Shown one piece after another: positions 29,790-38,175 of a DNA stretch of 64,000 nucleotides (positions within the stretch are counted from its first letter, which is position 1; every line of letters begins with the position of its first letter). Below the pieces are notes generated by a model. That model ran no database searches, was not told where the DNA came from, and saw only the letters and a list, made by a program, of their open reading frames with translations. Source of the DNA: Bradyrhizobium sp. G127 (GTDB taxonomy: Bacteria; Pseudomonadota; Alphaproteobacteria; Rhizobiales; Xanthobacteraceae). The DNA is taken from contig NZ_JAKFGN010000002.1 in NCBI RefSeq assembly GCF_021502575.1, positions 310,001 through 374,000 on the forward strand. The letters are read 5' to 3'. Both the position numbers and the translations under genes were made by a program.

Positions 29790-32700
29790 TCACACCGTCT
29801 GCACGTCCACCACGCCGGAGACCGCCTTGATCGCGCCGGCAATCTGCGGCGACACCCGGAACTTGCCCTGTAGCTTGATCTCCACTTCTGTTTCGAGATC
29901 GAGCATCATCACCAAGGTGACTTCGCCGTCGCTTCCGCCGGGCGTCGGGGTGACGGGCTTTGCCGGCTGGAACCGGCTGACGTTTCCGGCCGGGGCCTGC
30001 TGGCCTTCCAGCCGCTTTGCAATGGACTCCAGCGGCTTGTCGTCGCGCACGAAAATGCGCAGACCCTTTTGCGTTTTGGCCGCGGCATCATCGAGCGGTT
30101 CGGCATGCAGCACCCGCGCGCGCACGTCCTCGCCCTGGAGTTCTGCGCCGAGTTGCAACAGAACCGCCGATCCGGGTTCGAGCACATCGCGATATTGCGC
30201 CAGTCCTTCCGAGAACAGCACCGCTTCGAAATGGCCGGTGGGATCGGACAGGCCCATGATGCCCATCTTGTTGCCGGTCTTGGTACGACGCTCCATGCGC
30301 GACACAACGGTGGCCGCAACGCGTCCGGCCGTCGCACCCGTTTTCACCGCACGGGAGAACTCGCTCCAAGATTGCACGCGCAGTCGCTTCAGCGCCGTGG
30401 CGTAATCGTCTAGCGGGTGCCCCGACAGGAAGAAGCCGATGGCGTCGTATTCGCGCCGCAGGCGTTCCGCCGGAAGCCAGGGCTCCACGTTGGGAAGCAC
30501 GATGCTCGGCGCATCCGCCATACCGCCGAACATGTCGTTCTGCCCGCTGGTGGCAGCTTCGTGACCGCGCTGGCATGCAGCAACGATGGCCTCCGCGCCC
30601 GCGAACACCCGCGCACGGTTGGCGTCGATGGTGTCGAACGCGCCCGCCGCCGCGAGGCTTTCCACGACGCGCTTGTTAATGGCGCGCGGACTGACGCGGG
30701 AGGCGAAATCGGCCAGCGAAGTGAAGGCGCGGTCTCCCCGCGCCTCCACAATCAACTCAACCGCCTGGGCGCCGACGCCCTTCAGAGCTGCGAGCGCGTA
30801 GTAGATGGTGTTGTCGTTGACCTCGAACGTCGCGCCGGAGCGATTGACCGACGGTGCTTCGACCTTGATGCCGAGCCGCTGCGCCTCAGCACGGAATTCC
30901 GAGAGCTTGTCGGTGTTGTTCATGTCGAGCGTCATCGACGCGGCGATGAATTCGACCGGATAGTGCGCCTTCATGTAGGCGGTCTGGTACGACACCAGCG
31001 CGTAGGCCGCGGCGTGGCTCTTGTTGAAGCCGTAGTCGGCGAATTTCGCCAGCAGTTCGAAGATGGTTTCCGCCTGCCCCTTCGGCACGCCGTTCTTGAC
31101 GGCGCCGGCGACGAAGCCGGCGCGCTGCTTGTCCATCTCCGCACGAATCTTTTTGCCCATCGCGCGACGCAGCAGGTCGGCGTCGCCGAGCGAGTAGCCA
31201 GCCATGACCTGCGCGATCTGCATCACCTGTTCCTGATAGATGATGACACCGAAGGTCTCCTTCAGGATCGGCTCCAGCATCGGATGCAGATATTCCGGCT
31301 CCTCGTCGCCGTGCTTGCGCGCGCAATAAGTCGGGATGTTCGCCATCGGACCCGGCCGATAGAGCGCGACCAGCGCGATGATGTCCTCGAAACGGTCGGG
31401 GCGCATATCGACGAGCGCGCGCCGCATGCCCTGACTTTCAACCTGGAACACCCCGACCACTTCGCCGCGCGCCAGCATCTCGTAACTTGGCTTGTCGTCG
31501 AGCGGTAAGGTAGCGAGATCGACGTCGATGTTGCGCTGCTTGAGCAGCTTCACCGCAACATCGAGCACCGTCAGCGTTTTCAGGCCAAGGAAGTCGAATT
31601 TCACCAGTCCCGCAGGCTCAACCCACTTCATGTTGAACTGGGTGACCGGCATGTCCGATTTCGGATCGCGGTACATCGGCACGAGTTCGGAGAGCGGCCG
31701 GTCGCCGATCACGATGCCCGCGGCGTGGGTCGAGGCGTGGCGCGTGAGGCCTTCAAGGCGCTGCGCGATGTCGAAGGCGCGCGCGACCACGGGGTCTTCG
31801 TCACGGAAGGCCTGCAGTTTTGGCTCGCTGGCGATCGCCGCCGACAACGTCACGGGTGCGGCCGGATTCTGGGGCACCAGCTTCGTGAGCCTGTCGACCT
31901 GCCCGTAAGGCATCTGCAACACCCGGCCAACGTCGCGCAAAACGCCGCGTGCCTGCAACGTACCGAAGGTGATGATCTGGCCCACCTGATCGCGGCCGTA
32001 GCGCTCCTGCACGTAGCGGATCACCTCGCCGCGCCGGTCCTGACAGAAATCAATGTCGAAGTCCGGCATCGACACGCGTTCGGGATTGAGAAAGCGCTCG
32101 AACAGCAGACCGAACCGGATCGGATCGAGGTCGGTGATGGTGAGTGCATAGGCGACTAGCGATCCCGCGCCCGAGCCGCGGCCGGGCCCCACCGGAATGC
32201 CCTGGGCCTTCGCCCATTTGATAAAGTCCGACACGATCAGGAAGTAGCCCGGATATTTCATCCGGATGATGACATCGATCTCGAACGCCAGCCGCGCGCG
32301 GTAGTCCTCCTCGGACACACCTTGCGACAGGCCGTGCGTTGCCAGCCGCCGCGCCAGCCCCTCCTCGGCTTGCCGCCGCAGTTCCTCCGACTCCTCGCTC
32401 TCCGCATCTACAGCGTTCGCGCTGCCGACCACCGCAAAGCGCGGCAGGATCGGCTTGCGCGTCTTCGGACGGAACGCGCAGCGCCGCGCGATCTCGACCG
32501 TGGACGCGAGCGCCTCCGGCAGGTCGGCGAACAGCACGGCCATTTCGGCGCGCGTCTTGAAGCGATGATCGGGCGTGAGTTGATGCCGGTCGGTCTCAGA
32601 CACCAATCGTCCGCCTGCGATGCAGAGCAGCGCGTCGTGAGCTTCGTAGTCATCAGCACTGGCGAAATATGGCTGGTTGGTCGCAACCAGCGGAAGATCC

Positions 32701-33320
32701 ATGGCATAGGCCATGTCGATCAGCGCGGATTCGCAGCGGCGCTCGCTGTCCAGCCCGTGGCGCTGTAATTCGATGTAGAGCCGGTCGCCGAACAATTGCG
32801 CCAGGGTATCGCAGCGCGCCTGCGCCAAGGCTGGCTGATCGGCGGCGACAGCCTGCGCGATCGGCCCTTCCGGGCCACCGGTCAATGCAATGAGGCCGCC
32901 GGTTTCGCCCTCCAGCCATTCGACCTTGATATGCGGCGCCTGATGGGTCGGCGTATCCTGAAACGCGCGCGAGTTCAGCTTCATCAGGCTGCTGTAGCCG
33001 GCCTCGTTCATCGCAAGCAGAACGATCCGCGCCGGAAGCAGCGCGTTGCGCGCGGCGGGGTCCTGATCGCCGAAGTCGATCGACATCGCGCAGCCGGTAA
33101 TGGGCTGGATGCCGTAGCCCGCCAGTTTGTCGGAAAACTCCAGCGCGCCGAACATGTTGTCGTTGTCGGTCAGCGCGAGCGCAGGCTGGTGATCGGCCTT
33201 GGCAAGGTCGAGCAGCTTGCTGATGGTGATCGAGCCTTGCAGCAGCGAATAGGCCGAATGGACGTGCAGATGCACGAACCCCGGGTCCGACCCGGCCGAT
33301 TTCGTAACAGTTTTGGACAT
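29790..33320 (-). CDS. dnaE: DNA polymerase III alpha subunit (DnaE1)
   Basis: DnaE is the catalytic subunit of the replicative polymerase. The 1176-residue protein has the N-terminal PHP domain (VHLHVHSAYSLLQG), the palm with the catalytic Asp pair in MPDFDIDF near residue 415, and GPGRGSGAGSLVAYAL. The fingers region FNKSHAAAYALVSYQTAYMKAH, a helix-hairpin-helix near residue 850 and a C-terminal OB domain follow. ATG 33320 fits the family, with AAGG upstream. The SOS-controlled peptide gene lies 190 bases upstream with no clear terminator between, so part of its transcription could be damage-inducible. Confidence 0.97.
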   Translation of the reverse strand: MSKTVTKSAGSDPGFVHLHVHSAYSLLQGSITISKLLDLAKADHQPALALTDNDNMFGALEFSDKLAGYGIQPITGCAMSIDFGDQDPAARNALLPARIVLLAMNEAGYSSLMKLNSRAFQDTPTHQAPHIKVEWLEGETGGLIALTGGPEGPIAQAVAADQPALAQARCDTLAQLFGDRLYIELQRHGLDSERRCESALIDMAYAMDLPLVATNQPYFASADDYEAHDALLCIAGGRLVSETDRHQLTPDHRFKTRAEMAVLFADLPEALASTVEIARRCAFRPKTRKPILPRFAVVGSANAVDAESEESEELRRQAEEGLARRLATHGLSQGVSEEDYRARLAFEIDVIIRMKYPGYFLIVSDFIKWAKAQGIPVGPGRGSGAGSLVAYALTITDLDPIRFGLLFERFLNPERVSMPDFDIDFCQDRRGEVIRYVQERYGRDQVGQIITFGTLQARGVLRDVGRVLQMPYGQVDRLTKLVPQNPAAPVTLSAAIASEPKLQAFRDEDPVVARAFDIAQRLEGLTRHASTHAAGIVIGDRPLSELVPMYRDPKSDMPVTQFNMKWVEPAGLVKFDFLGLKTLTVLDVAVKLLKQRNIDVDLATLPLDDKPSYEMLARGEVVGVFQVESQGMRRALVDMRPDRFEDIIALVALYRPGPMANIPTYCARKHGDEEPEYLHPMLEPILKETFGVIIYQEQVMQIAQVMAGYSLGDADLLRRAMGKKIRAEMDKQRAGFVAGAVKNGVPKGQAETIFELLAKFADYGFNKSHAAAYALVSYQTAYMKAHYPVEFIAASMTLDMNNTDKLSEFRAEAQRLGIKVEAPSVNRSGATFEVNDNTIYYALAALKGVGAQAVELIVEARGDRAFTSLADFASRVSPRAINKRVVESLAAAGAFDTIDANRARVFAGAEAIVAACQRGHEAATSGQNDMFGGMADAPSIVLPNVEPWLPAERLRREYDAIGFFLSGHPLDDYATALKRLRVQSWSEFSRAVKTGATAGRVAATVVSRMERRTKTGNKMGIMGLSDPTGHFEAVLFSEGLAQYRDVLEPGSAVLLQLGAELQGEDVRARVLHAEPLDDAAAKTQKGLRIFVRDDKPLESIAKRLEGQQAPAGNVSRFQPAKPVTPTPGGSDGEVTLVMMLDLETEVEIKLQGKFRVSPQIAGAIKAVSGVVDVQTV

Positions 33321-33510
33321 GGTGACCTTGGCAACCTTCGCAGGCGGTCACTCGCAAATCGTCTTGGACGCGATGGACCACGAGCGGCAACAGAGCGACT
33401 CAGAGTTTGATGGTGGTGCCCCGACTGGCGAGAGTCCATTCAGAACACGGGGACCCGCTGATCCATCATCCTTATCCCCAGCCTCGGACTGTCCCGAAGC
33501 CGGGCCTTCC

Positions 33511-33609
33511 TCACATCTGGGGAATGACCTGCGCCCAGATTGCGACCATTCCAACGAACAGCACCAGTGAGGTCAGCGCAGCGGCTTCTTCCACGAACGT
33601 CTTCAACAT
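33511..33609 (-). CDS. 32-residue single-pass membrane peptide under LexA control
   Basis: The ATG at 33609 is preceded by AGGGAG with a 7-base spacing, and the frame ends at TGA 33513-33511. The peptide has a short charged N-terminus (MLKTFVEEAAA) and one hydrophobic helix (about residues 11-29, with LVLFVGMVAIWAQVI). The promoter is TTGACA-N16-AACAAT with two perfect SOS boxes on it. Size, topology and control match SOS-induced membrane peptides such as Caulobacter SidA (division inhibitor) or E. coli TisB (toxin). Homology to either cannot be shown here. A longer upstream open frame starts before the promoter and is not supported. Confidence 0.85.
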   Translation of the reverse strand: MLKTFVEEAAALTSLVLFVGMVAIWAQVIPQM

Positions 33610-33635
33610 GACCGAACTCCCTATCGACTCCATGA

Positions 33636-33650
33636 GAACGTAATAAGAAC
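33636..33650 (-). promoter_or_regulatory. SOS box A of the 32-residue peptide gene
   Basis: GAAC-GTAATAA-GAAC (plus strand) is a perfect LexA box. It begins just downstream of the -10 element and covers the expected transcription start near 33644. Confidence 0.85.
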
Positions 33651-33678
33651 ATTGTTCCTTTTTTGTTCTCAATGTCAA
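33651..33678 (-). promoter_or_regulatory. Promoter of the 32-residue peptide gene
   Basis: On the minus strand a consensus TTGACA (33678-33673), a 16-base spacer and AACAAT (33656-33651) are present. SOS box B overlaps the spacer and -10. The predicted 5' leader is about 35 bases. Confidence 0.7.
33654..33668 (-). promoter_or_regulatory. SOS box B of the 32-residue peptide gene
   Basis: GTTC-CTTTTTT-GTTC (plus strand) is a perfect LexA box facing box A, three bases away. The opposed pair mirrors that in front of lexA. Confidence 0.85.
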
Positions 33679-33862
33679 GGATAGGAGCCTGAGGTTCCTC
33701 TTTCGACAAAGCAGTGTTGCTAACAAAGCGTAAACAGCCGGAACGGCTCGCAAATCCATCAACTGCTACGCGGGAACGTGAGTTGACGAACGGCGCGAAC
33801 AACGATCTGTGGCTACATCAACACTTCAGGCAAAGCGGGCGACAACCCGACAGGAGAACAGA

Positions 33863-34132
33863 ATGCGCAGTTTGCTTTTGGCCCTCGCCGCCTTCACGGC
33901 GCTGACAACGATCGGCAGCGCTCCGGCCGAGGCGCGCGAAGGCCCCTGGTGCCTGATCGGAGCGGAATTTTCCGGCAACTCGCGCGGCGACTGCCGTTAC
34001 TGGTCCTATGCCCAGTGCCAGACCACAGCCTCCGGCACCCGTGCCTACTGCGATCGCAACTACTTTTACAGCGGCGGTTCCGACGACGACGGGTACGATC
34101 AGGGATACGCGCCCCGCCGGCGCTTGCGCTAA
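33863..34132 (+). CDS. Small secreted DUF3551-type protein
   Basis: An 89-residue protein with a signal peptide (about residues 1-23, ending APAEA) and a mature part with four cysteines. The pattern is PWCLIG, DCRYWSY, AQCQTTASGTRAYC and then DRN, which is the layout of the DUF3551 family, abundant in bradyrhizobia and of unknown function. ATG 33863 has AGGAGA upstream. The tail is rich in Gly, Asp and Arg. It diverges from the SOS-controlled peptide gene; its start is about 195 bases from those boxes, so shared control is not implied. Confidence 0.85.
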   Translation: MRSLLLALAAFTALTTIGSAPAEAREGPWCLIGAEFSGNSRGDCRYWSYAQCQTTASGTRAYCDRNYFYSGGSDDDGYDQGYAPRRRLR

Positions 34133-34168
34133 GCGAGCCGAGTTCTCGCTCCGTTGACGTCTAACGGC

Positions 34169-34879
34169 TCAGTCGAGTTCGACGACATGGCCATCCTGAA
34201 TCGACACACGACGGTCCATCCGCGCAGCGAGGTCCATGTTATGCGTCGCGATCAGCATCGCGACGCGTGTCGCCCGCACAAGCTGGGTGAGCGCGTTGAA
34301 AACGTGATCCGCGGTATGCGGATCGAGATTTCCCGTCGGCTCGTCGGCCAATAGAACGCGCGGCGCGTTGGCGACCGCGCGGGCGATCGCGACCCGCTGC
34401 TGCTCGCCGCCGGATAATTCCGCCGGGCGATGCGTGACCCGGTCCGCCAATCCGAGATAGGCCAAGATTTCCTGCGACCGCTTCACGGTCTCTTTCTTCG
34501 GCAGGCCGCGGATCATCTGCGGCATCATCACGTTCTCCAGCGCCGAGAACTCCGGCAGCAGCCGGTGCGACTGGTAGACGAAACCGATATCGGTGCGGCG
34601 GATCTGGGTGCGTTCGGAATCGGAAAGTCCGGACGTGGCGGTGCCGCCGACATAGACCTCGCCCTCGTCCGCCTGCTCGAGCAAGCCTGCGATATGCAGC
34701 AGCGTCGATTTGCCGGTGCCCGACGGCGCGACCAGCGCGACCGACTGTCCTTCCCACAACGCCAGATTGGCGCCGCTGAGAATCGTCAGCGTCGCTTCGC
34801 CCTGTTTGTAACGCCTGTGGACGTCGTGCAGATACACGACCGGAACGCCATTTTCCCCCTGCTCCATCTGTGCGCTCAT
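34169..34879 (-). CDS. lolD: Lipoprotein-releasing ABC transporter ATPase
   Basis: LolD powers release of outer-membrane lipoproteins from the inner membrane to LolA. The Walker A motif APSGTGKST is at residues 51-59, the signature [14 protein letters not shown] near 155 and Walker [13 protein letters not shown] just after. ATG 34879 (MSAQMEQ, 236 residues) overlaps the stop of the permease gene (ATGA). The long upstream open frame is the permease in another frame. Confidence 0.95.
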   Translation of the reverse strand: MSAQMEQGENGVPVVYLHDVHRRYKQGEATLTILSGANLALWEGQSVALVAPSGTGKSTLLHIAGLLEQADEGEVYVGGTATSGLSDSERTQIRRTDIGFVYQSHRLLPEFSALENVMMPQMIRGLPKKETVKRSQEILAYLGLADRVTHRPAELSGGEQQRVAIARAVANAPRVLLADEPTGNLDPHTADHVFNALTQLVRATRVAMLIATHNMDLAARMDRRVSIQDGHVVELD

Positions 34880-36144
34880 TCGTACCTGAGGGCTTCGATG
34901 GGATCGAGACGCGCAGCGCGCCAGGAGGGATACAGCGTCGCCAGAAACGACAGCGTCAGCGCCATGATGACGACAGCGGCGGTTTCGCCGACATCGACCT
35001 CGGCCGGGAGCTTGGAAAGGAAGTAAAGCTCGGGCGAGAACAATTCCGTGTTGGTCATCCATGAGATGAACTGGCGGATCGACTCGATGTTGAGACAGAC
35101 GATCAGTCCCAGCAGAAAGCCCACCAGCGTCCCGACCACGCCGATGGCGGCGCCGGTGATCAGGAAGACCCGCATCACCGAGCCCTGCGACGCACCCATG
35201 GTGCGCAGGATCGCGATGTCGCTGCCCTTGTCCTTCACCAGCATGATGAGGCCGGAAACAATATTCAGCGCAGCCACCAGCACAATCAGGGTCAAGATCA
35301 GGAACATGACATTGCGCTCCACCTGCAACGCATTGAAGAACGTGGAATTGCGCTGCCGCCAGTCGACCAGAAAGATCGGCCGCTGCGCCGCCTCGGTCAC
35401 CGACTTACGGAAGGTGTCGATCCTGTCCGGATTGGTCGTGTAGATCTCGATGGCAGTGACATCGTTGGCGCGGTTGAAGTAGGCCTGCGCCTCCACCAGC
35501 GGCATGAACACGAACGAGGAGTCGTATTCCGACATCCCGATCTCGAACACGGCGGCGACCTTGTATGGTTTGATGCGCGGCGTCGTGCCCATCGGCGTCA
35601 CCGCACCGCGCGGCGCGACCAGCGTGATGCTGTCGCCGGCGCGCAGCGACAGTTGATCCGCAAGCCGGCGGCCGATGGCGACGCCCTGCCCTTCGTCGAA
35701 GCCTTCCAGCGTGCCCTGCTTGATGTTCTTGGTGATCGAGGTAACGCCGTTGAGATCCTGCGCGCGGATGCCGCGCACGAACACGCCGGATGCGTTGAAC
35801 GGCGACGATGCGAGCGCCTGACCGTCCACCACCGGAGCCGCGAGGCGGATGCCCTGGACCCTGCTGATACGCTCGGCCACGTCCTTCCAGTCGGTCAGCG
35901 GCGATTCCAGCGGCTGTACAACGATATGGCCGTTCAATCCGAGAATCTTGTCGAGCAATTCCTTGCGGAAGCCGTTCATCACCGCCATCACGATGATAAG
36001 CGTCGCCACCCCGAGCATGATGCCGAGAAACGAGAAGCCGGCGATGACCGAAATGAACCCTTCCTTGCGCCGAGCCCGCAGATAACGGGACGACAACATC
36101 CATTCGAAGGGTGCGAAAGGTGGGGTCCGAACTGGCTCGCTCAT
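34876..36144 (-). CDS. lolE: Lipoprotein-releasing ABC transporter permease, LolC/LolE type
   Basis: This inner-membrane permease extracts lipoproteins with LolD. The 422-residue protein has an N-terminal helix (residues about 30-55, [20 protein letters not shown]), a large periplasmic domain (60-270) and three C-terminal helices, with FtsX-type features. The motif [18 protein letters not shown] is typical. With a single permease gene next to lolD, the complex is probably a homodimer (LolF-like) in this lineage. ATG 36144 ([10 protein letters not shown]) is chosen by family length. Confidence 0.92.
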   Translation of the reverse strand: MSEPVRTPPFAPFEWMLSSRYLRARRKEGFISVIAGFSFLGIMLGVATLIIVMAVMNGFRKELLDKILGLNGHIVVQPLESPLTDWKDVAERISRVQGIRLAAPVVDGQALASSPFNASGVFVRGIRAQDLNGVTSITKNIKQGTLEGFDEGQGVAIGRRLADQLSLRAGDSITLVAPRGAVTPMGTTPRIKPYKVAAVFEIGMSEYDSSFVFMPLVEAQAYFNRANDVTAIEIYTTNPDRIDTFRKSVTEAAQRPIFLVDWRQRNSTFFNALQVERNVMFLILTLIVLVAALNIVSGLIMLVKDKGSDIAILRTMGASQGSVMRVFLITGAAIGVVGTLVGFLLGLIVCLNIESIRQFISWMTNTELFSPELYFLSKLPAEVDVGETAAVVIMALTLSFLATLYPSWRAARLDPIEALRYE

Positions 36145-36242
36145 GTCTGTTCCATGGTTCGGATTTTCACACGAATCGGGCAAATTCTAGTCTCGTGCCG
36201 CGGTAACTGCGACACGACCTGCACATAAAACAGTGTATGACT

Positions 36243-37562
36243 TCAGGCGGCGAAGCGATTGATCGCGTCGTCCAGACTCATGAACTCGCGCGACCCATCG
36301 CTGCGGCGCTTGATTTCGACCTTGCCGTCGGCAAGCCCCTTCGGCCCGATCAGGATCTGCCAGGGAATACCGATCAGATCGGCGGTCGCGAATTTACCGC
36401 CGGGCCGCTGGTCGGTGTCGTCGTAGAGCACGTCGACGCCCTTCGCCGTCAGCGCGGCATAGAGTTTCTCGCACGCCGCGCCGGTCAAATCATCGCCCTG
36501 CTTGAGATTGAGGATGGCGATGCGGAAAGGTGCCACCTCTTCCGGCCACTTGATGCCGTTTTCATCATGGCAGGCCTCGATGATCGCGCCGACGAGACGC
36601 GACACGCCGACGCCGTAGGAGCCGCCGTGGATCGGCTTCTCCGCGCCGTCCGGACCGGACACCAGCGCTTTCATGCTGTCGGAATACTTGGTGCCGAAAT
36701 AGAAAATCTGCCCAACTTCGATGCCCCGGGTCTGCACCCGCTTGTCGGCCGGCACTTCGCTTTCGTAGCGCGCGGTGTCGTGAACATCCTCGGTGGCGGC
36801 ATAGAGATCCGTCCACTGCTTGATGATCGGCGTGAGGTCGCCGTTGTAGTCGACATCCGCGCCGGGCACCGGCAGGTCGAGCACATCCTTGTTGCAGAAC
36901 ACGCCGGACTCGCCGGTCTCCGCCAGCACGATGAACTCGTGGCTGAGATCGCCGCCGATCGGGCCGGTCTCGGCGCGCATCGGGATTGCCTTGAGCCCCA
37001 TGCGCGCGAAGGTGCGCAGGTAGGCGACGAACATCCTGTTGTAGGACAGCCGCGCCGCCGCCTCGTCGATGTCGAAGGAATAGGCGTCCTTCATCAGGAA
37101 TTCGCGGCCGCGCATCACGCCGAAACGCGGACGCTGCTCGTCGCGGAATTTCCATTGGATATGATAGAGATTGAGCGGCAGGCTCCGGTAAGACTTCACA
37201 TAAGCGCGGAAGATCTCGGTGATCATTTCCTCGTTGGTCGGCCCGTAGAGCAGTTCGCGCTTGTGCCGATCGGCAATGCGCAGCATCTCCGGGCCGTAGG
37301 CGTCGTACCGCCCGCTCTCGCGCCAGAGATCGGCGAGTTGCAGTGTCGGCATCAGAAGTTCGATCGCGCCCGCGCGGTCCTGCTCTTCGCGCACGATCTG
37401 CTCGATTTTCTTCAGCACCCGGAAGCCGAGCGGCAGCCACGCATAGATGCCGGCCGCTTCCTGCCGCATCATGCCCGCGCGCAGCATCAACCGATGCGAG
37501 ACGATCTCGGCCTCCTTCGGCGTCTCCTTGAGGATGGGCAGAAAGAAACGCGACAGTCGCAT
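36243..37562 (-). CDS. proS: Prolyl-tRNA synthetase, short alphaproteobacterial type
   Basis: ProRS charges tRNA-Pro. The 439 residues include class II motif 1 ([24 protein letters not shown]), motif 2 ([24 protein letters not shown]) and motif 3 ([14 protein letters not shown]), plus the C-terminal anticodon-binding domain. The editing insertion of the long bacterial form is absent, as known for alphaproteobacterial ProRS, so Ala-tRNA-Pro editing needs a separate protein. ATG 37562 starts [10 protein letters not shown]. lolE is 98 bases downstream. Confidence 0.95.
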   Translation of the reverse strand: MRLSRFFLPILKETPKEAEIVSHRLMLRAGMMRQEAAGIYAWLPLGFRVLKKIEQIVREEQDRAGAIELLMPTLQLADLWRESGRYDAYGPEMLRIADRHKRELLYGPTNEEMITEIFRAYVKSYRSLPLNLYHIQWKFRDEQRPRFGVMRGREFLMKDAYSFDIDEAAARLSYNRMFVAYLRTFARMGLKAIPMRAETGPIGGDLSHEFIVLAETGESGVFCNKDVLDLPVPGADVDYNGDLTPIIKQWTDLYAATEDVHDTARYESEVPADKRVQTRGIEVGQIFYFGTKYSDSMKALVSGPDGAEKPIHGGSYGVGVSRLVGAIIEACHDENGIKWPEEVAPFRIAILNLKQGDDLTGAACEKLYAALTAKGVDVLYDDTDQRPGGKFATADLIGIPWQILIGPKGLADGKVEIKRRSDGSREFMSLDDAINRFAA

Positions 37563-37712
37563 GGGAACACTCGGAGTTTGCTGGATGATGTCAGGAATCG
37601 AATGAGGCCTGAGGCGGCTAGTGAAACCGGATCGGCTGCAAAAACACAAGTAAAAGAGGCTAGATCCAAACCAAATCCCGGAAAAAGCTGCTCTTTTCGA
37701 CCTTCTCCGGCC

Positions 37713-38120
37713 ATGCTAACAAATGACGGGGGTTCAGCCGTGATCTTCACGTCGCGCATCAAGAGAATTGGACGTTTTGCCGCCTGGGCGGCAGCTTATG
37801 CGCTTGTCTTCAACGTGATGCTGACCAGCACCGTGTTGGCGACGATCTCCCCGCTCAAGTTCAACGCCCTCCATGAGCTCTGTCTCAACGCCGGTTCGGC
37901 CTCCACTAACGCGGACGGCAGCACTGACGACAGCAAGCCGATCATCCGCTGCCCGCTCTGCATTTCCGGCGTCGCGGCCGTTGACCTGCCGCCGCAGTCG
38001 CCCGCGCTGGCAATCCGGATTGCGTTGCAGATTCTGTTCGAAACAGCCCGGCACGACGACGGCATTGCGCTCTTTGCCGCCACCGACCACCAGCCGCGCG
38101 GCCCTCCCCACCTGAGCTGA
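37713..38120 (+). CDS. DUF2946-like membrane-associated protein next to a TonB receptor
   Basis: The frame from ATG 37713 (135 residues) or GTG 37740 (126 residues) encodes a hydrophobic N-terminal helix ([15 protein letters not shown]) and a RCPLC motif followed by LPPQ near the middle. This is the pattern of DUF2946 proteins, often found beside TonB-dependent receptors and linked to copper in some bacteria. The upstream continuation of this open frame is antisense to proS and is not real. It precedes the TonB receptor by 55 bases on the same strand, probably an operon. Family assignment is by motif only. Confidence 0.65.
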   Translation: MLTNDGGSAVIFTSRIKRIGRFAAWAAAYALVFNVMLTSTVLATISPLKFNALHELCLNAGSASTNADGSTDDSKPIIRCPLCISGVAAVDLPPQSPALAIRIALQILFETARHDDGIALFAATDHQPRGPPHLS

Positions 38121-38175
38121 CGACCCGCGCTCCGGCGCATCCGTTCAATCGTCTCTCATTGGTGGAAGTTCATCC

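Noticed and set aside
36237-37712. Long plus-strand open frame of more than 600 codons running into the DUF2946-like gene
   Set aside because: It is antisense to proS, whose motifs are unmistakable. Only the part after 37713 has protein-like features and its own context.
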